DNA of 64,000 nt from an uncultured Candidatus Puniceispirillum sp. (GTDB taxonomy: Bacteria; Pseudomonadota; Alphaproteobacteria; Puniceispirillales; Puniceispirillaceae): the NCBI GenBank assembly GCA_905182545.1, contig CAJJBY010000004.1, positions 62,001 to 126,000 on the forward strand. The letters are read 5' to 3'. Each line of letters starts with the position of its first letter. Positions within the stretch are counted from its first letter, which is position 1. The notes below the pieces were generated by a model that made no database searches, was not told the origin of the DNA, and saw only the letters and a program-made list of their open reading frames with translations. Of this stretch, positions 47,405 to 56,188 are shown in pieces. The position numbers were made by a program, and so were the translations under genes.

Positions 47405-48016
47405 ATGGATCAAAAACCTGTAGTCAAAATGTACTCTGATTTTAAGAGCCCATATGCATTTTTAGCGTTCAAACCTGGGATTGAGCTAGCGAAAAAATAC
47501 AACGTCAATATTAAATGGCGGCCGTTCCAATTACGACTGAAGGGCAAAGGCCAGCGCAGTATTTACTCAGAATGGAAGGTAAAATATTCCTATATGGATG
47601 CACGTCGTCACGCAAATCGGCTTTATGATGGGCAAATGTTACGAGGACCTCTAAAAATTTTTGACACAACACCATCATTGATTGGCAGCCTCTTTGCCGA
47701 AAAGCATGAAAAGCTCGAAGAATATTGCATGACGTTATTTGAGTCATTCTTCAAACGTGAGTTTGCAGCTGATGAGATCGAGGAGGTTTCAAAACTCATT
47801 GAACATATTGGATTATCAGAAAAGGAATATCTTAAGTTTCTTGAGGGTGACGGCGCCGTGGAATTTGAAGCGTGCCTGGATGAAGCAGCAGATGATCATA
47901 TTTTTGGAGTACCAATTTTTGTATTCAATGGCGAACAATTCTGGGGCGCAGATAGGATTTGGTTGCTCGAAGAAACCCTTGCGAACGCAGGGCTGGCTAA
48001 AAGTGAAGGATCATGA
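47405..48016 (+). CDS. 2-hydroxychromene-2-carboxylate isomerase/DsbA-like protein
   Basis: A 203-residue thioredoxin-fold protein with a helical insertion, of the HCCA-isomerase/kappa-class GST group. In place of a CxxC disulfide motif it has DFKSPYAF near residues 13-20, with the serine that in this family activates glutathione, and the cis-proline loop FGVPIFV near 170. Characterised relatives isomerise aromatic-degradation intermediates with glutathione; this one's substrate is unknown. ATG 47405 has an AGAGAGAA ribosome site, and the frame is open upstream to 47348. Its stop overlaps the GST start by four bases. Confidence 0.8.
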   Translation: MDQKPVVKMYSDFKSPYAFLAFKPGIELAKKYNVNIKWRPFQLRLKGKGQRSIYSEWKVKYSYMDARRHANRLYDGQMLRGPLKIFDTTPSLIGSLFAEKHEKLEEYCMTLFESFFKREFAADEIEEVSKLIEHIGLSEKEYLKFLEGDGAVEFEACLDEAADDHIFGVPIFVFNGEQFWGADRIWLLEETLANAGLAKSEGS

Positions 48017-48750
48017 AAGAAGGTAAGATCACTCTGTTTTTCTGGCCCACACCTAACTGCTACAAAGTTAGCATTTTGCTAGAAGAGTTAAAAGTTCCAT
48101 ACGATATTTATCCAGTCCACATTGGCAAAGGCGAACAGTTTGCGAGTGATTTTTTAGAACTTAGCCCACATGGAAAAGTCCCCGCAATCACAGATTCTTT
48201 AGATACCAAGCGTCAAATATCAGTTTTCGAATCTGGTGCTATTTTACTTTATCTAGCAGAAAAATATAACCAATTTCTTGAGACCCACGCCACAACAAAA
48301 CTAGATGTGATCCAGTGGCTAATGTTTCAAATGGGAAATGCGGGGCCAATGCTAGGACAAGCACACCACTTTAGGCATTACGCCAAAGAAACAGTTGAAT
48401 ATGCAATTAACAGATACACCAATGAGGCTAGTAAAGTTTATGCTGTTCTCGATACCCAGTTAAGTAAGTCGCAATATTTGGCCGGGGCGGATTACAGTAT
48501 CGCGGACATCGCTGTCTATCCTTGGCTTAGGCCTCAAAAATTGCAGGGACAAGATATTTCAAAACATCCCAATATTCAACGATGGTACAATACCATTAGA
48601 AAGAGACCAGCAGTGCAACGCGGCCTTTCAGTGATGAATGAAAAAATCGACAAGAGTGGTCAAAAACCTGAAGGGGATGCATGGCAAACACTATTCGGTG
48701 GCCCCGGTGCAACAAATATTCCAAATAATCATAAGGTAAATAAACCATGA
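48013..48750 (+). CDS. glutathione S-transferase, YfcG/Ure2p-like (nu class)
   Basis: A 245-residue GST. The N-terminal thioredoxin domain starts KITLFFWPTPNCYKVSILLEEL, interrupted here only by family-typical variation; the IGKGEQFASDFLELSP and GKVPAITD blocks and the FESGAILLYLAEKY glutathione-binding turn follow. The C-terminal helical domain contains SIADIAVYPWL. The closest recognisable group is the YfcG/YghU disulfide-bond oxidoreductases, which use two glutathiones. It overlaps both neighbours by four bases (ATGA), so it is made with the isomerase-like protein and the second CoA-transferase. Confidence 0.83.
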   Translation: MKEGKITLFFWPTPNCYKVSILLEELKVPYDIYPVHIGKGEQFASDFLELSPHGKVPAITDSLDTKRQISVFESGAILLYLAEKYNQFLETHATTKLDVIQWLMFQMGNAGPMLGQAHHFRHYAKETVEYAINRYTNEASKVYAVLDTQLSKSQYLAGADYSIADIAVYPWLRPQKLQGQDISKHPNIQRWYNTIRKRPAVQRGLSVMNEKIDKSGQKPEGDAWQTLFGGPGATNIPNNHKVNKP

Positions 48751-50003
48751 ACAAAATGCTTTGTGGATATCGAGTCCTGGATATCACTCAATTTGTTGCA
48801 GGCCCAACATGTTCGCGACTTATGGCTGAGCTTGGGGCGGATGTTATAAAAGTGGAATTAACTCCGATTGGCGATCACGCAAGGAGGTCTGGCCTCAGAT
48901 CACGTAAAAAAGAGTTTGAAAACTGCACGCAAAGCACATATTTCGCTCAGCATAACCACTCTAAGCGCAGTTTAGCGATAAACCTTAAATCCAAAGAGGG
49001 ACAGGCGCTGATCAAAAAACTCATTGAACGGTCTGATGTTCTTGTGGAGAACTTTGCTCCTGGCGTTATAGGTCGCATGGGCTTAGCGTATGACGACGTA
49101 CAAAAAATTAATCCTGAAATAATTATGTGTTCAATATCTTTTGCAGGTCAAGAAGGTCCGCTGGCGAACGAGCCTGGCTTTGACTACATGGCCGCGGCAT
49201 ATGCTGGCATTACAGAAATGATTGGTGAAAATGACCGTTCGCCAAGCCAAGTAAGTATGGCAGTTGGTGATAGCGCCACTGGAATTTCAGCAGCCATGGC
49301 CGTTGCAGTTGCGCTGTTACATCGAGAGAGAACCGGCGAAGGACAATTTATCGACTGCTCATTATTGGATACATACCTTCAAATGCATGAGGACTATATT
49401 CCGCGGGTTGGGTTACGGGGCGACGCTGCTTCACCAGAGCGGTCAGGATCTCAACATCCAAATGGCGGGCCAACTGGCATTTTTGAATGTGGCGACGGTT
49501 CGTTTTTACAAATGATGATCATGCCCTACCAATGGCCAAGGCTTTTGCAGGCCATAGGCATGCCTGAACTCGAAAAAGACACCAGATTCAACTCACCCCA
49601 AAACCGACGTAAAAACAAATTTGAGTTGCAAGGTATTATTGAACAATGGATGGCAAAAATTGGCAATCGACAAGACATTCTTACTATATTAAAGGACCAA
49701 CGCGTGCCCGTTGCTCCAGTATTAACATTGCAAGAAGCAATCAACCACCCCCACGCAATCCAACGTGGCGCAATACGACAATTAAAAGACCCATTCATTG
49801 GCAATTTTCCAATACCTGGCCAGCCTCCAATATTCTCAAAATGGTCTCACAACAATGAACTCAGAGCTCCACTTTTAGGCGAGCACAATGAAGAGATTCT
49901 AACAACCATCTGTGGACTGGACAAAAGTGAAATCGTCGCTCTCCATGAAAATGGAATCATTAACACCGACCCGACACTTCTTGACCCACCTCCTGACCCT
50001 TGA
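48747..50003 (+). CDS. CaiB/BaiF-family CoA-transferase, second copy in AT-rich operon
   Basis: A 418-residue family III CoA-transferase, last gene of the operon. It shows VLDITQFVAGPTCSRLMAEL at the N-terminus, SKRSLAINLKSKEGQALI, and the catalytic aspartate expected in GQFIDCSLLDTY. It is a paralogue, not a close duplicate, of the first copy. Two CaiB proteins encoded together can form a heteromeric transferase, as in benzylsuccinate (BbsEF) or malate (SmtAB) CoA-transferases; they could also act on different acids. The AT-rich composition ends close to its stop, and the resident-like ThDP gene begins 29 bases further on. Confidence 0.86.
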   Translation: MNKMLCGYRVLDITQFVAGPTCSRLMAELGADVIKVELTPIGDHARRSGLRSRKKEFENCTQSTYFAQHNHSKRSLAINLKSKEGQALIKKLIERSDVLVENFAPGVIGRMGLAYDDVQKINPEIIMCSISFAGQEGPLANEPGFDYMAAAYAGITEMIGENDRSPSQVSMAVGDSATGISAAMAVAVALLHRERTGEGQFIDCSLLDTYLQMHEDYIPRVGLRGDAASPERSGSQHPNGGPTGIFECGDGSFLQMMIMPYQWPRLLQAIGMPELEKDTRFNSPQNRRKNKFELQGIIEQWMAKIGNRQDILTILKDQRVPVAPVLTLQEAINHPHAIQRGAIRQLKDPFIGNFPIPGQPPIFSKWSHNNELRAPLLGEHNEEILTTICGLDKSEIVALHENGIINTDPTLLDPPPDP

Positions 50004-50031
50004 AAGTAGAAGTTTACAAAAAACTACCAAT

Positions 50032-51693
50032 CTATTTTTTGGCAGCGGTCAAGCGGCGCATCACTGGCGAGACCACCTGATCCGAAATATGAAAATCCCA
50101 TAAAGCCGCTTTATCCGATGCTATAAATTCATCAAACGCCGAATCAAGATGATCAAGATTGCGGAAAGACGCGCCGCCAAGGCCAAAGCCGCGTGCCATT
50201 GATGCAAGATCGGTTGCGCCAAAGGCGGCGCCATCCTCATCATGGTCATCAACGCGCAATTTGTGAATCTCTGACCCGTAAGCCGCATCATTCATCACAA
50301 TCATTAACAGTTTGATTCCATGACGCGCAACGGTTTCCAACTCTTGCGCATGCATCAAGAATCCACCATCACCATCAATCAAAACAACCTGTGTTTCAGG
50401 GCGTGCCGCAGCAACACCAATGGCATAAGACAGGCCATTTCCAATCGCGCCAAATTCGCGGATGGTCAAAAACATATCTGACGAACGGCCAATCATATGC
50501 GCGGCATAATAAGAGCAATGGCCGGATGAATTTACCATGAACCAGTCTTTGGGCAATTTCTGATCCAGCGCCTTAATCATCTGGCGCGGGTCAAGAACAT
50601 CAGGGGCAACCTGAAACGGCATGGCATCAGGATATTCGGCGACATCTTGTTTGGCGATCAATGCATTGCGCCAGCTACTATCGGCTGCTGTTGCGCAATG
50701 GCTGGTTTCAATTTCGCTGATAAGCGCATCAACACCAATTTTGGCATCAGCACATAAATGAACATGCGCGGCAACACGTCCCTGACTATAGATCACCGGT
50801 TTGGTATCGATATGCAGGATTTTGGCATTTGGGTAAAGCTTGCCAGCATCGGCCGAATGCGATGCCAGGCTGGTGCCAACGGCAATGATCAGATCAGCGT
50901 CAAGACAGGCCTCGCGTGCCGTATCCGAAGCAAAACCGCCAACCACATTCAGCGAATGCGCCGATTGATGAAACAGACCGCGCGCCGGAAGGGTTGTTAG
51001 CAATACAGCGCCAATATGATCGGCAAGGCACATGCAAGACGGCCCAGCATCGGCCGCGATGGCACCGCGCCCGCCAATGATTACCGGCTTTTTTGCCGCC
51101 GCCACCATCGCCGCGATTGAGGTCACATTTGCCGGATCAGGAAATATCTTGCCAGCAGCAGGAATCAGGTCACCCGCTTTTTCAACTTTATAGGCAAGAT
51201 CGCCCCAATCACTTTCCTGAAGGTCAAATGGCATACCAATCACAACCGGAATACCGGTCATTTGCGTCCGCGCAAAAGCATCTTGAATCTGCCGCGTGAT
51301 CCTCGGTTTGTGCAAGATACGAACATATTCCGCACCGCAAGCGGTAACAAAGGGGGCTTGATCAATTTCCTGATTATACCAAGAATTGCGAAGCGGCGAT
51401 TCACCAACAAACAGCACCAGCGGGATGCGCGCCCGCACGGCGGCAGCAAGGCCGGTCATCACCTGCGTCAGACCCGGGCCGCAAGTTACCGTGGCAAGAC
51501 CGGGACGTCCTGTCACCCGGGCATAGGCCATCGCCATCGATACTGCGCAATGTTCATGCCGTGCATAGGTAAAGGGCATGCCAAGATGGGCAAGCGCACC
51601 GGCAAAATGCATATTTCCATCGCCAAGAAGTGCAAAACAATGCCCCGTTTGCTGCGCCTCAATCGCGGCTGCAACCACATCATAGGTTTTCAT
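50032..51693 (-). CDS. thiamine-diphosphate-dependent enzyme (acetolactate synthase/benzoylformate decarboxylase-like)
   Basis: A 553-residue ThDP enzyme with the three domains of the family. The N-terminal pyrimidine-binding domain includes ARHEHCAVSMAMAYARVTG, whose glutamate activates the cofactor, and TVTCGPG. The central Rossmann-like domain is at about 190-330. The C-terminal pyrophosphate-binding domain has the metal motif GDGGFLMHAQE running to IVMNDAAYG. Substrate residues do not match acetolactate synthase closely; a decarboxylase or carboligase of another 2-oxo acid is as likely. ATG 51693 has a GGAGAG site. It is the last gene of the Cox-like operon. Confidence 0.82.
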   Translation of the reverse strand: MKTYDVVAAAIEAQQTGHCFALLGDGNMHFAGALAHLGMPFTYARHEHCAVSMAMAYARVTGRPGLATVTCGPGLTQVMTGLAAAVRARIPLVLFVGESPLRNSWYNQEIDQAPFVTACGAEYVRILHKPRITRQIQDAFARTQMTGIPVVIGMPFDLQESDWGDLAYKVEKAGDLIPAAGKIFPDPANVTSIAAMVAAAKKPVIIGGRGAIAADAGPSCMCLADHIGAVLLTTLPARGLFHQSAHSLNVVGGFASDTAREACLDADLIIAVGTSLASHSADAGKLYPNAKILHIDTKPVIYSQGRVAAHVHLCADAKIGVDALISEIETSHCATAADSSWRNALIAKQDVAEYPDAMPFQVAPDVLDPRQMIKALDQKLPKDWFMVNSSGHCSYYAAHMIGRSSDMFLTIREFGAIGNGLSYAIGVAAARPETQVVLIDGDGGFLMHAQELETVARHGIKLLMIVMNDAAYGSEIHKLRVDDHDEDGAAFGATDLASMARGFGLGGASFRNLDHLDSAFDEFIASDKAALWDFHISDQVVSPVMRRLTAAKK

Positions 51694-51738
51694 CAAAATG
51701 CTCTCCATAAAGTAACTGATCACGACTGGCCGCGCTAA

Positions 51739-52188
51739 CTAGGCTGCGGCAAATTCCTTTTTCAAAGCGGTAAAGAACTGGCGTGCCAGATGTTTGGCAA
51801 CCCCCATTAAAATCCGCTGGCCGACGCCGGCAACAAGCCCGCTCACCTCGCCCTGCGCCTGATAGGAAATCAGCGCATTGCCATCGTCGCCTTCCGTAAT
51901 AGCAACAGTGGCATTGCCGCCGCCTGTGCCAAGCGTGCCACTTCCCGACACCGTAATGATACAGCTATCTGGAGGATTCATTTCGGAAAGCGATACCGCC
52001 CCTTCAAAACTGCCGCCAACCGCCGCCACTTTTAATTCCAAGGTCATTTGATATTGACCTTTGCCGGTTTCGGTCATGCTGATACAACCCGGAATCGCGC
52101 GTTGCAAAACCACTGGATCAATAACCGACTCCCATAGATTTGCCGGACTGGTATTGATTTGTTCGCTGCCATTCAACTCAATATTCAT
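51739..52188 (-). CDS. CoxG-like SRPBCC-domain protein
   Basis: A 149-residue protein of the carbon-monoxide-dehydrogenase subunit G family (SRPBCC fold). Typical sequence blocks are INTSPANLWESVIDP, LQRAIPGC, and a C-terminal GVGQRILMGVAKHLARQFF amphipathic stretch. CoxG-like proteins are thought to help recruit or mature molybdenum hydroxylases at the membrane, and recent work on mycobacterial CoxG links it to quinone transfer; neither is shown here. It sits between the amidohydrolase and the ThDP gene, which ties both to the CoxMSL-like enzyme. Confidence 0.83.
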   Translation of the reverse strand: MNIELNGSEQINTSPANLWESVIDPVVLQRAIPGCISMTETGKGQYQMTLELKVAAVGGSFEGAVSLSEMNPPDSCIITVSGSGTLGTGGGNATVAITEGDDGNALISYQAQGEVSGLVAGVGQRILMGVAKHLARQFFTALKKEFAAA

Positions 52189-52227
52189 GACATATCTCCT
52201 CGCCTAGTCTGACTGGATCGCAGCGTA

Positions 52228-53202
52228 TTAAAGCCCAAATAGTTGGCTGGCAACGCCATTGACCAGCTTATTGCGGTCGGCCATATCCAACCCTTCAAGG
52301 ACAGCAAGAGGCGATGGATCGCCAATTGGAAACGGCATATCCGATCCAAGCATGATACGGTCAACCCCAACCGCGCGAGTCAAAAATGCCAAGGCGTCTG
52401 GGTCATGAAGCAAGGTATCGTAATACAGCATTGATAATGCCTTTGACGGATCAGCAAGCGTGTCTTTGTGAAGATTGTAATTTCGCATCATCCGGCCAAG
52501 AACATACGGCAATGCCGACCCACCAATACCAATAACAATCTTGGCATTATGATATGTTTCAACATGACCTGAATAGATGATCCGCGAAATCGCAATCAAA
52601 GTATCGGTAATGCGGCCAATGGCATTATTCATGCCATAATCATTGACCCGATCATCACCTGAATCAAATACCGGATGAATGAATAAAACCGATCCATTGC
52701 GATGCGCCGATTCCCAAAATGGGGTCAATTCAGGATCATCAAGAACGCCGCCCTTGCCCTTTGGCTGGGTGCCAATCATTGCGCCTTTAAATCCGTTTTG
52801 ATGCGCCTGATCAAGAACCGTTGCCGCGGCAATGCCATTCTGCATCGGCAGGCTTGCCAGTGGCAGAAACCGATCATTTTCGGCGCAGAACTGACCAAGA
52901 TGTTGATTGATCATGGCCGACCAGCGCTGGCCTTCATCAACCGGCAATTCATAACCAAACATATCAAGCCAGCCGCCAATTACCTGCCGGTCAATCTGGT
53001 TGGCATCCATCCATTCAAGCCGCCCCTTCGTATCTGACAGCATTTTACTAGCTGGGCGTGTTGGCTTGCTGCCTGCAAAGGAAAAGCCGAAACTGCCTGA
53101 ATCATCATGGATAAGCGAAAGTGAAGCAAATTCGCCAGCGCGATCCTGAATCGCGGCAAGCAGGCTTGGCGGAATGAAATGGGCGTGGCTGTCGATAATC
53201 AT
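52228..53202 (-). CDS. amidohydrolase-2 family enzyme (ACMSD-like)
   Basis: A 324-residue metal-dependent hydrolase or decarboxylase with the TIM-barrel pattern of the ACMSD group. The metal pair is in IDSHAHFIPP (His-x-His), a histidine follows in VLFIHPVFD, and the C-terminal metal aspartate is in IMLGSDMPFPIGD. Family members decarboxylate aromatic or semialdehyde acids or hydrolyse lactones and amides. Position within the Cox-like operon suggests it handles the product, or the precursor, of the molybdenum hydroxylase. The exact reaction is not predictable. Confidence 0.82.
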   Translation of the reverse strand: MIIDSHAHFIPPSLLAAIQDRAGEFASLSLIHDDSGSFGFSFAGSKPTRPASKMLSDTKGRLEWMDANQIDRQVIGGWLDMFGYELPVDEGQRWSAMINQHLGQFCAENDRFLPLASLPMQNGIAAATVLDQAHQNGFKGAMIGTQPKGKGGVLDDPELTPFWESAHRNGSVLFIHPVFDSGDDRVNDYGMNNAIGRITDTLIAISRIIYSGHVETYHNAKIVIGIGGSALPYVLGRMMRNYNLHKDTLADPSKALSMLYYDTLLHDPDALAFLTRAVGVDRIMLGSDMPFPIGDPSPLAVLEGLDMADRNKLVNGVASQLFGL

Positions 53203-53282
53203 TTGGGTTGCTCTCGCAGTGAATTGATGAAGTGATAAAGTGGTGAATGGAAGGGCGCGCCTAAAATCAGATCAAAAAGGGG

Positions 53283-55661
53283 TTAAGATGTTTTTGCGGC
53301 AATAGCATCGCTAATCGCACTCATGCGAATTGGCAGTTTTTCAAAATGGATGCCAAGGCCGGAAACCGCATCATTAATCGCACCCGACACGGCGGCAGGT
53401 GCCCCAAGATAGCCGCTTTCACCCGATCCTTTTTGGCCAAAAACCGTATGGGGTGACGGCGTGCAATGTTTGACAATCTGGATTGCGGGAACCTCATGTG
53501 ACGATGGCATCAAATAATCAAGAAAGCTTTGCGTCAATAGCTGGCCATTGGTGTCATAGGCAAATTCTTCAAACAGCGCCGCCCCGATGCCATGCGCGAT
53601 ACCGCCATAGGTCATGCCACTAACAATGGCCGGGTTAATCACCGTGCCGCAATCATGGCCAATGAAATAGGAGTGAATATCCGGACGGCCAATAATCGGA
53701 TCAAATGACACCAGCAAAAGGTGAAATTCGAATGAATAGCATGGATACATCTGCACCTTGTCATCAACTGGCAAAGCATCGCCGGTTGGCACTTGCATAA
53801 TATCAAAACTGGCAAGCCCCGGATCCATTCCATCGGGAAGATTGTGATATTGCCGGTGCGCCAATTCAACCATTTCATCCCATGCAAGGCGGCGGCCATC
53901 ATTCGCCAATACGTCACCACCCTCATAGCGAAGCTCGTCAATGGCAACGCCAAGCCGGTGTGCCGCAATGGCCATGATCTTGGCTTTTAGCTTTTCACCA
54001 GCCCGCGCCGCAGCACCGCCAAGCATAATCGCCATACGACTGCCAACAGGTGAATTGCCCGGCAAGCTCTCCAGCGAATTAGGCCGGGTGATGCGAATCA
54101 ATTCCGGATCAATCTGCATGACTTCGCCAAGCACGGTTGACACAAGCGTTTCATGGCCTTGACCAGATGATGTTGTGTGAATCCGCGCTGTCACTTTGCC
54201 AAGCGCGTCAATATTGACCTGACAGGATTCCATCCATGTTGATGTCTGATTGCTTTGATTCAGCAACGGCTCAAATGATGAATTGCCACCGCTTGGCTCA
54301 AGGCAGGCAGCAATGCCAATACCGGCCATCATACCAGCATCGCGAAGCCGGTCGCGTTCGGCTAGCATTGCCGGATAATCAGCAGCGGTCAGAACCTTAT
54401 CAACTACCGCGTGATAATCACCGCTATCATAATAGCTGCCACTTGGAATGAGATAGGGGAATTGATCTTTGCGGATCAGGTTTTTCTGGCGCAGTGCCAG
54501 CCGGTCCATGCCAAGATATTCGGCAACACGATCCATCGCGGTTTCAATGGCATAATTAGTTGGCGCTTGGCCAAAGCCGCGAACCGCTTCTTGAACCGTT
54601 TTATTGGTTGTTACCGACAGCGCATGATAGGCCACCGAATTGATTTGATAAGGGCCAACAATGGCGCTGATTGGCTTGCCAAGCTGAAACGGCGCACGGC
54701 CAGCATAGGCACCCGCATTATCAAGCGCGCGCATTTTCATTGATCGGACAGTGCCATCTTGATCAAAGGCTATTGTGATATCAAATTTGCGTTCCGGCCC
54801 ATGCGCATCGCCAGCCCGCATATTTTCCAGCCGGTCTTCGATCAAGCGAACTGAACAGCCAAGTTTGCGAGCGATATAACCAACCAGAACCGAATGTTTG
54901 ATGCCGCGTTTCACGCCATAGCTGCCGCCAACATCAACATCATAATGCACCCGAATGGCGTTGCCCGGCAGGTCAAGGCTGCGGGCAATCTGATCAGCAT
55001 ATTTCGGCATCTGGATTGACGCCCAGATATCAAGCATCTGATCCCAGCCATTCCATTCGGCAAGAACGCCAAATGTTTCAATCGGCACGGTAGAATTGCG
55101 GCCCCATGTCACCGAAAATGACAGGCTATGCGCGGCCGCGTCAAAATCATCATCAACCGGCCCCCAGACAAATTTCCGGTCAAGAAGCAAATTGCTGCCA
55201 TGTTCGGGGTGAACCGGCGCACTGGTATCCAGCAATGCGGCTTCAGCATCCAGAATAAAAGGCTGCGGCGTTGCATCAACAATGATTTTTTCCAACGCAT
55301 CCTCGGCCAAGGCGCGGCTTTCGGCAACAACGGCGCAAACCCATTCACCAGCATAGCGCACCCGATCAACCGCCAGCGGAAACCGGCGAACATTTGGTGT
55401 GTTCAAACCATTCATCAAGGGCTGGACAGCGGCGGCAAGTTCAGCCCCGGTAATCACATCCACAACGCCAGGCATGGCAAGCGCCGCACTGGCATCAATG
55501 CCATTAATCACCGCCGCCGCATAATGCGATGCCAGCGGCGCAACATGAAGCATATTTGGCCGGTCAAGATCGGCAATGAATTTTCCGCGACCAGCAACAA
55601 AGCGCCGATCTTCAACCGGACGGCGCGGGGTTGAAAGAAATTTATATTTCTGTTCAGTCAT
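53283..55661 (-). CDS. molybdenum hydroxylase large subunit (CoxL/XdhB-like)
   Basis: A 792-residue molybdopterin-cytosine-dinucleotide-binding subunit of the xanthine oxidase family. The N-terminal domain has PVEDRRFVAGRGKFIADL, the cofactor contact regions include GGSYGVKRG and GQGHETL, and the essential glutamate is in KGSGESGYLGAP near the C-terminus. In the active-site loop it reads AVRGFGQ. True form I CO dehydrogenases have AYRCSFR there, with the copper-binding cysteine, and form II enzymes AYRGAGR; this is neither form I nor clearly CODH. It probably hydroxylates an organic substrate. Start 55661 overlaps the small-subunit stop (ATGA). Confidence 0.87.
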   Translation of the reverse strand: MTEQKYKFLSTPRRPVEDRRFVAGRGKFIADLDRPNMLHVAPLASHYAAAVINGIDASAALAMPGVVDVITGAELAAAVQPLMNGLNTPNVRRFPLAVDRVRYAGEWVCAVVAESRALAEDALEKIIVDATPQPFILDAEAALLDTSAPVHPEHGSNLLLDRKFVWGPVDDDFDAAAHSLSFSVTWGRNSTVPIETFGVLAEWNGWDQMLDIWASIQMPKYADQIARSLDLPGNAIRVHYDVDVGGSYGVKRGIKHSVLVGYIARKLGCSVRLIEDRLENMRAGDAHGPERKFDITIAFDQDGTVRSMKMRALDNAGAYAGRAPFQLGKPISAIVGPYQINSVAYHALSVTTNKTVQEAVRGFGQAPTNYAIETAMDRVAEYLGMDRLALRQKNLIRKDQFPYLIPSGSYYDSGDYHAVVDKVLTAADYPAMLAERDRLRDAGMMAGIGIAACLEPSGGNSSFEPLLNQSNQTSTWMESCQVNIDALGKVTARIHTTSSGQGHETLVSTVLGEVMQIDPELIRITRPNSLESLPGNSPVGSRMAIMLGGAAARAGEKLKAKIMAIAAHRLGVAIDELRYEGGDVLANDGRRLAWDEMVELAHRQYHNLPDGMDPGLASFDIMQVPTGDALPVDDKVQMYPCYSFEFHLLLVSFDPIIGRPDIHSYFIGHDCGTVINPAIVSGMTYGGIAHGIGAALFEEFAYDTNGQLLTQSFLDYLMPSSHEVPAIQIVKHCTPSPHTVFGQKGSGESGYLGAPAAVSGAINDAVSGLGIHFEKLPIRMSAISDAIAAKTS

Positions 55662-56188
55662 GAATTTAACCCCCAAACCAAATTCGCATCAGACGGCGCG
55701 GCATCATTGCGCTGGCCAAGACGTTTGGCCGCAAGCAAGATAGCGTCGACAATCTGAACATAGCCGGTGCAACGGCAAATATTACCTGAAATGGCTTCGC
55801 GGACTTCATGTTCGGTTGGGTCTGTATTGACCGACAATAACGCTTCGGCAGCCAAGATCATGCCCGGGGTGCAATAGCCGCATTGCAGTCCATGTGTTTC
55901 ACAAAACGCATCTTGAATAACACCAAGCTCACCAGCACGCGCGCCCGACCCGCCAATGCCTTCGATCGTAATGATATCCTCGCCCTCAGCCTGAACCGCC
56001 AGCATCAGACAAGACCTAACCGCAGTGCCGTCAATCAGCACCGTACAAGCCCCGCAAACACCATGTTCACATCCGGCATGTGTGCCTTTTAATCCGGCCA
56101 CATCACGAAGAAAATCTAGCAAGGTAACGCGCGGCTCGGTCACGCCTGAAACTGGCTTGCCATTAATCGTCAAGGTCACATCATTCAT
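55658..56188 (-). CDS. molybdenum hydroxylase [2Fe-2S] small subunit (CoxS-like)
   Basis: A 176-residue iron-sulfur subunit with both clusters intact: the plant-ferredoxin type at Cys40, Cys45, Cys48 and Cys60 (CEHGVCGAC), and the helical-domain type at Cys103, Cys106, Cys138 and Cys140 (CGYCTP and ICRC). It passes electrons from the molybdenum site to FAD in the medium subunit. It overlaps its neighbours by four bases on each side, so the three subunits are translationally coupled in the order M-S-L. Confidence 0.92.
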   Translation of the reverse strand: MNDVTLTINGKPVSGVTEPRVTLLDFLRDVAGLKGTHAGCEHGVCGACTVLIDGTAVRSCLMLAVQAEGEDIITIEGIGGSGARAGELGVIQDAFCETHGLQCGYCTPGMILAAEALLSVNTDPTEHEVREAISGNICRCTGYVQIVDAILLAAKRLGQRNDAAPSDANLVWGLNS

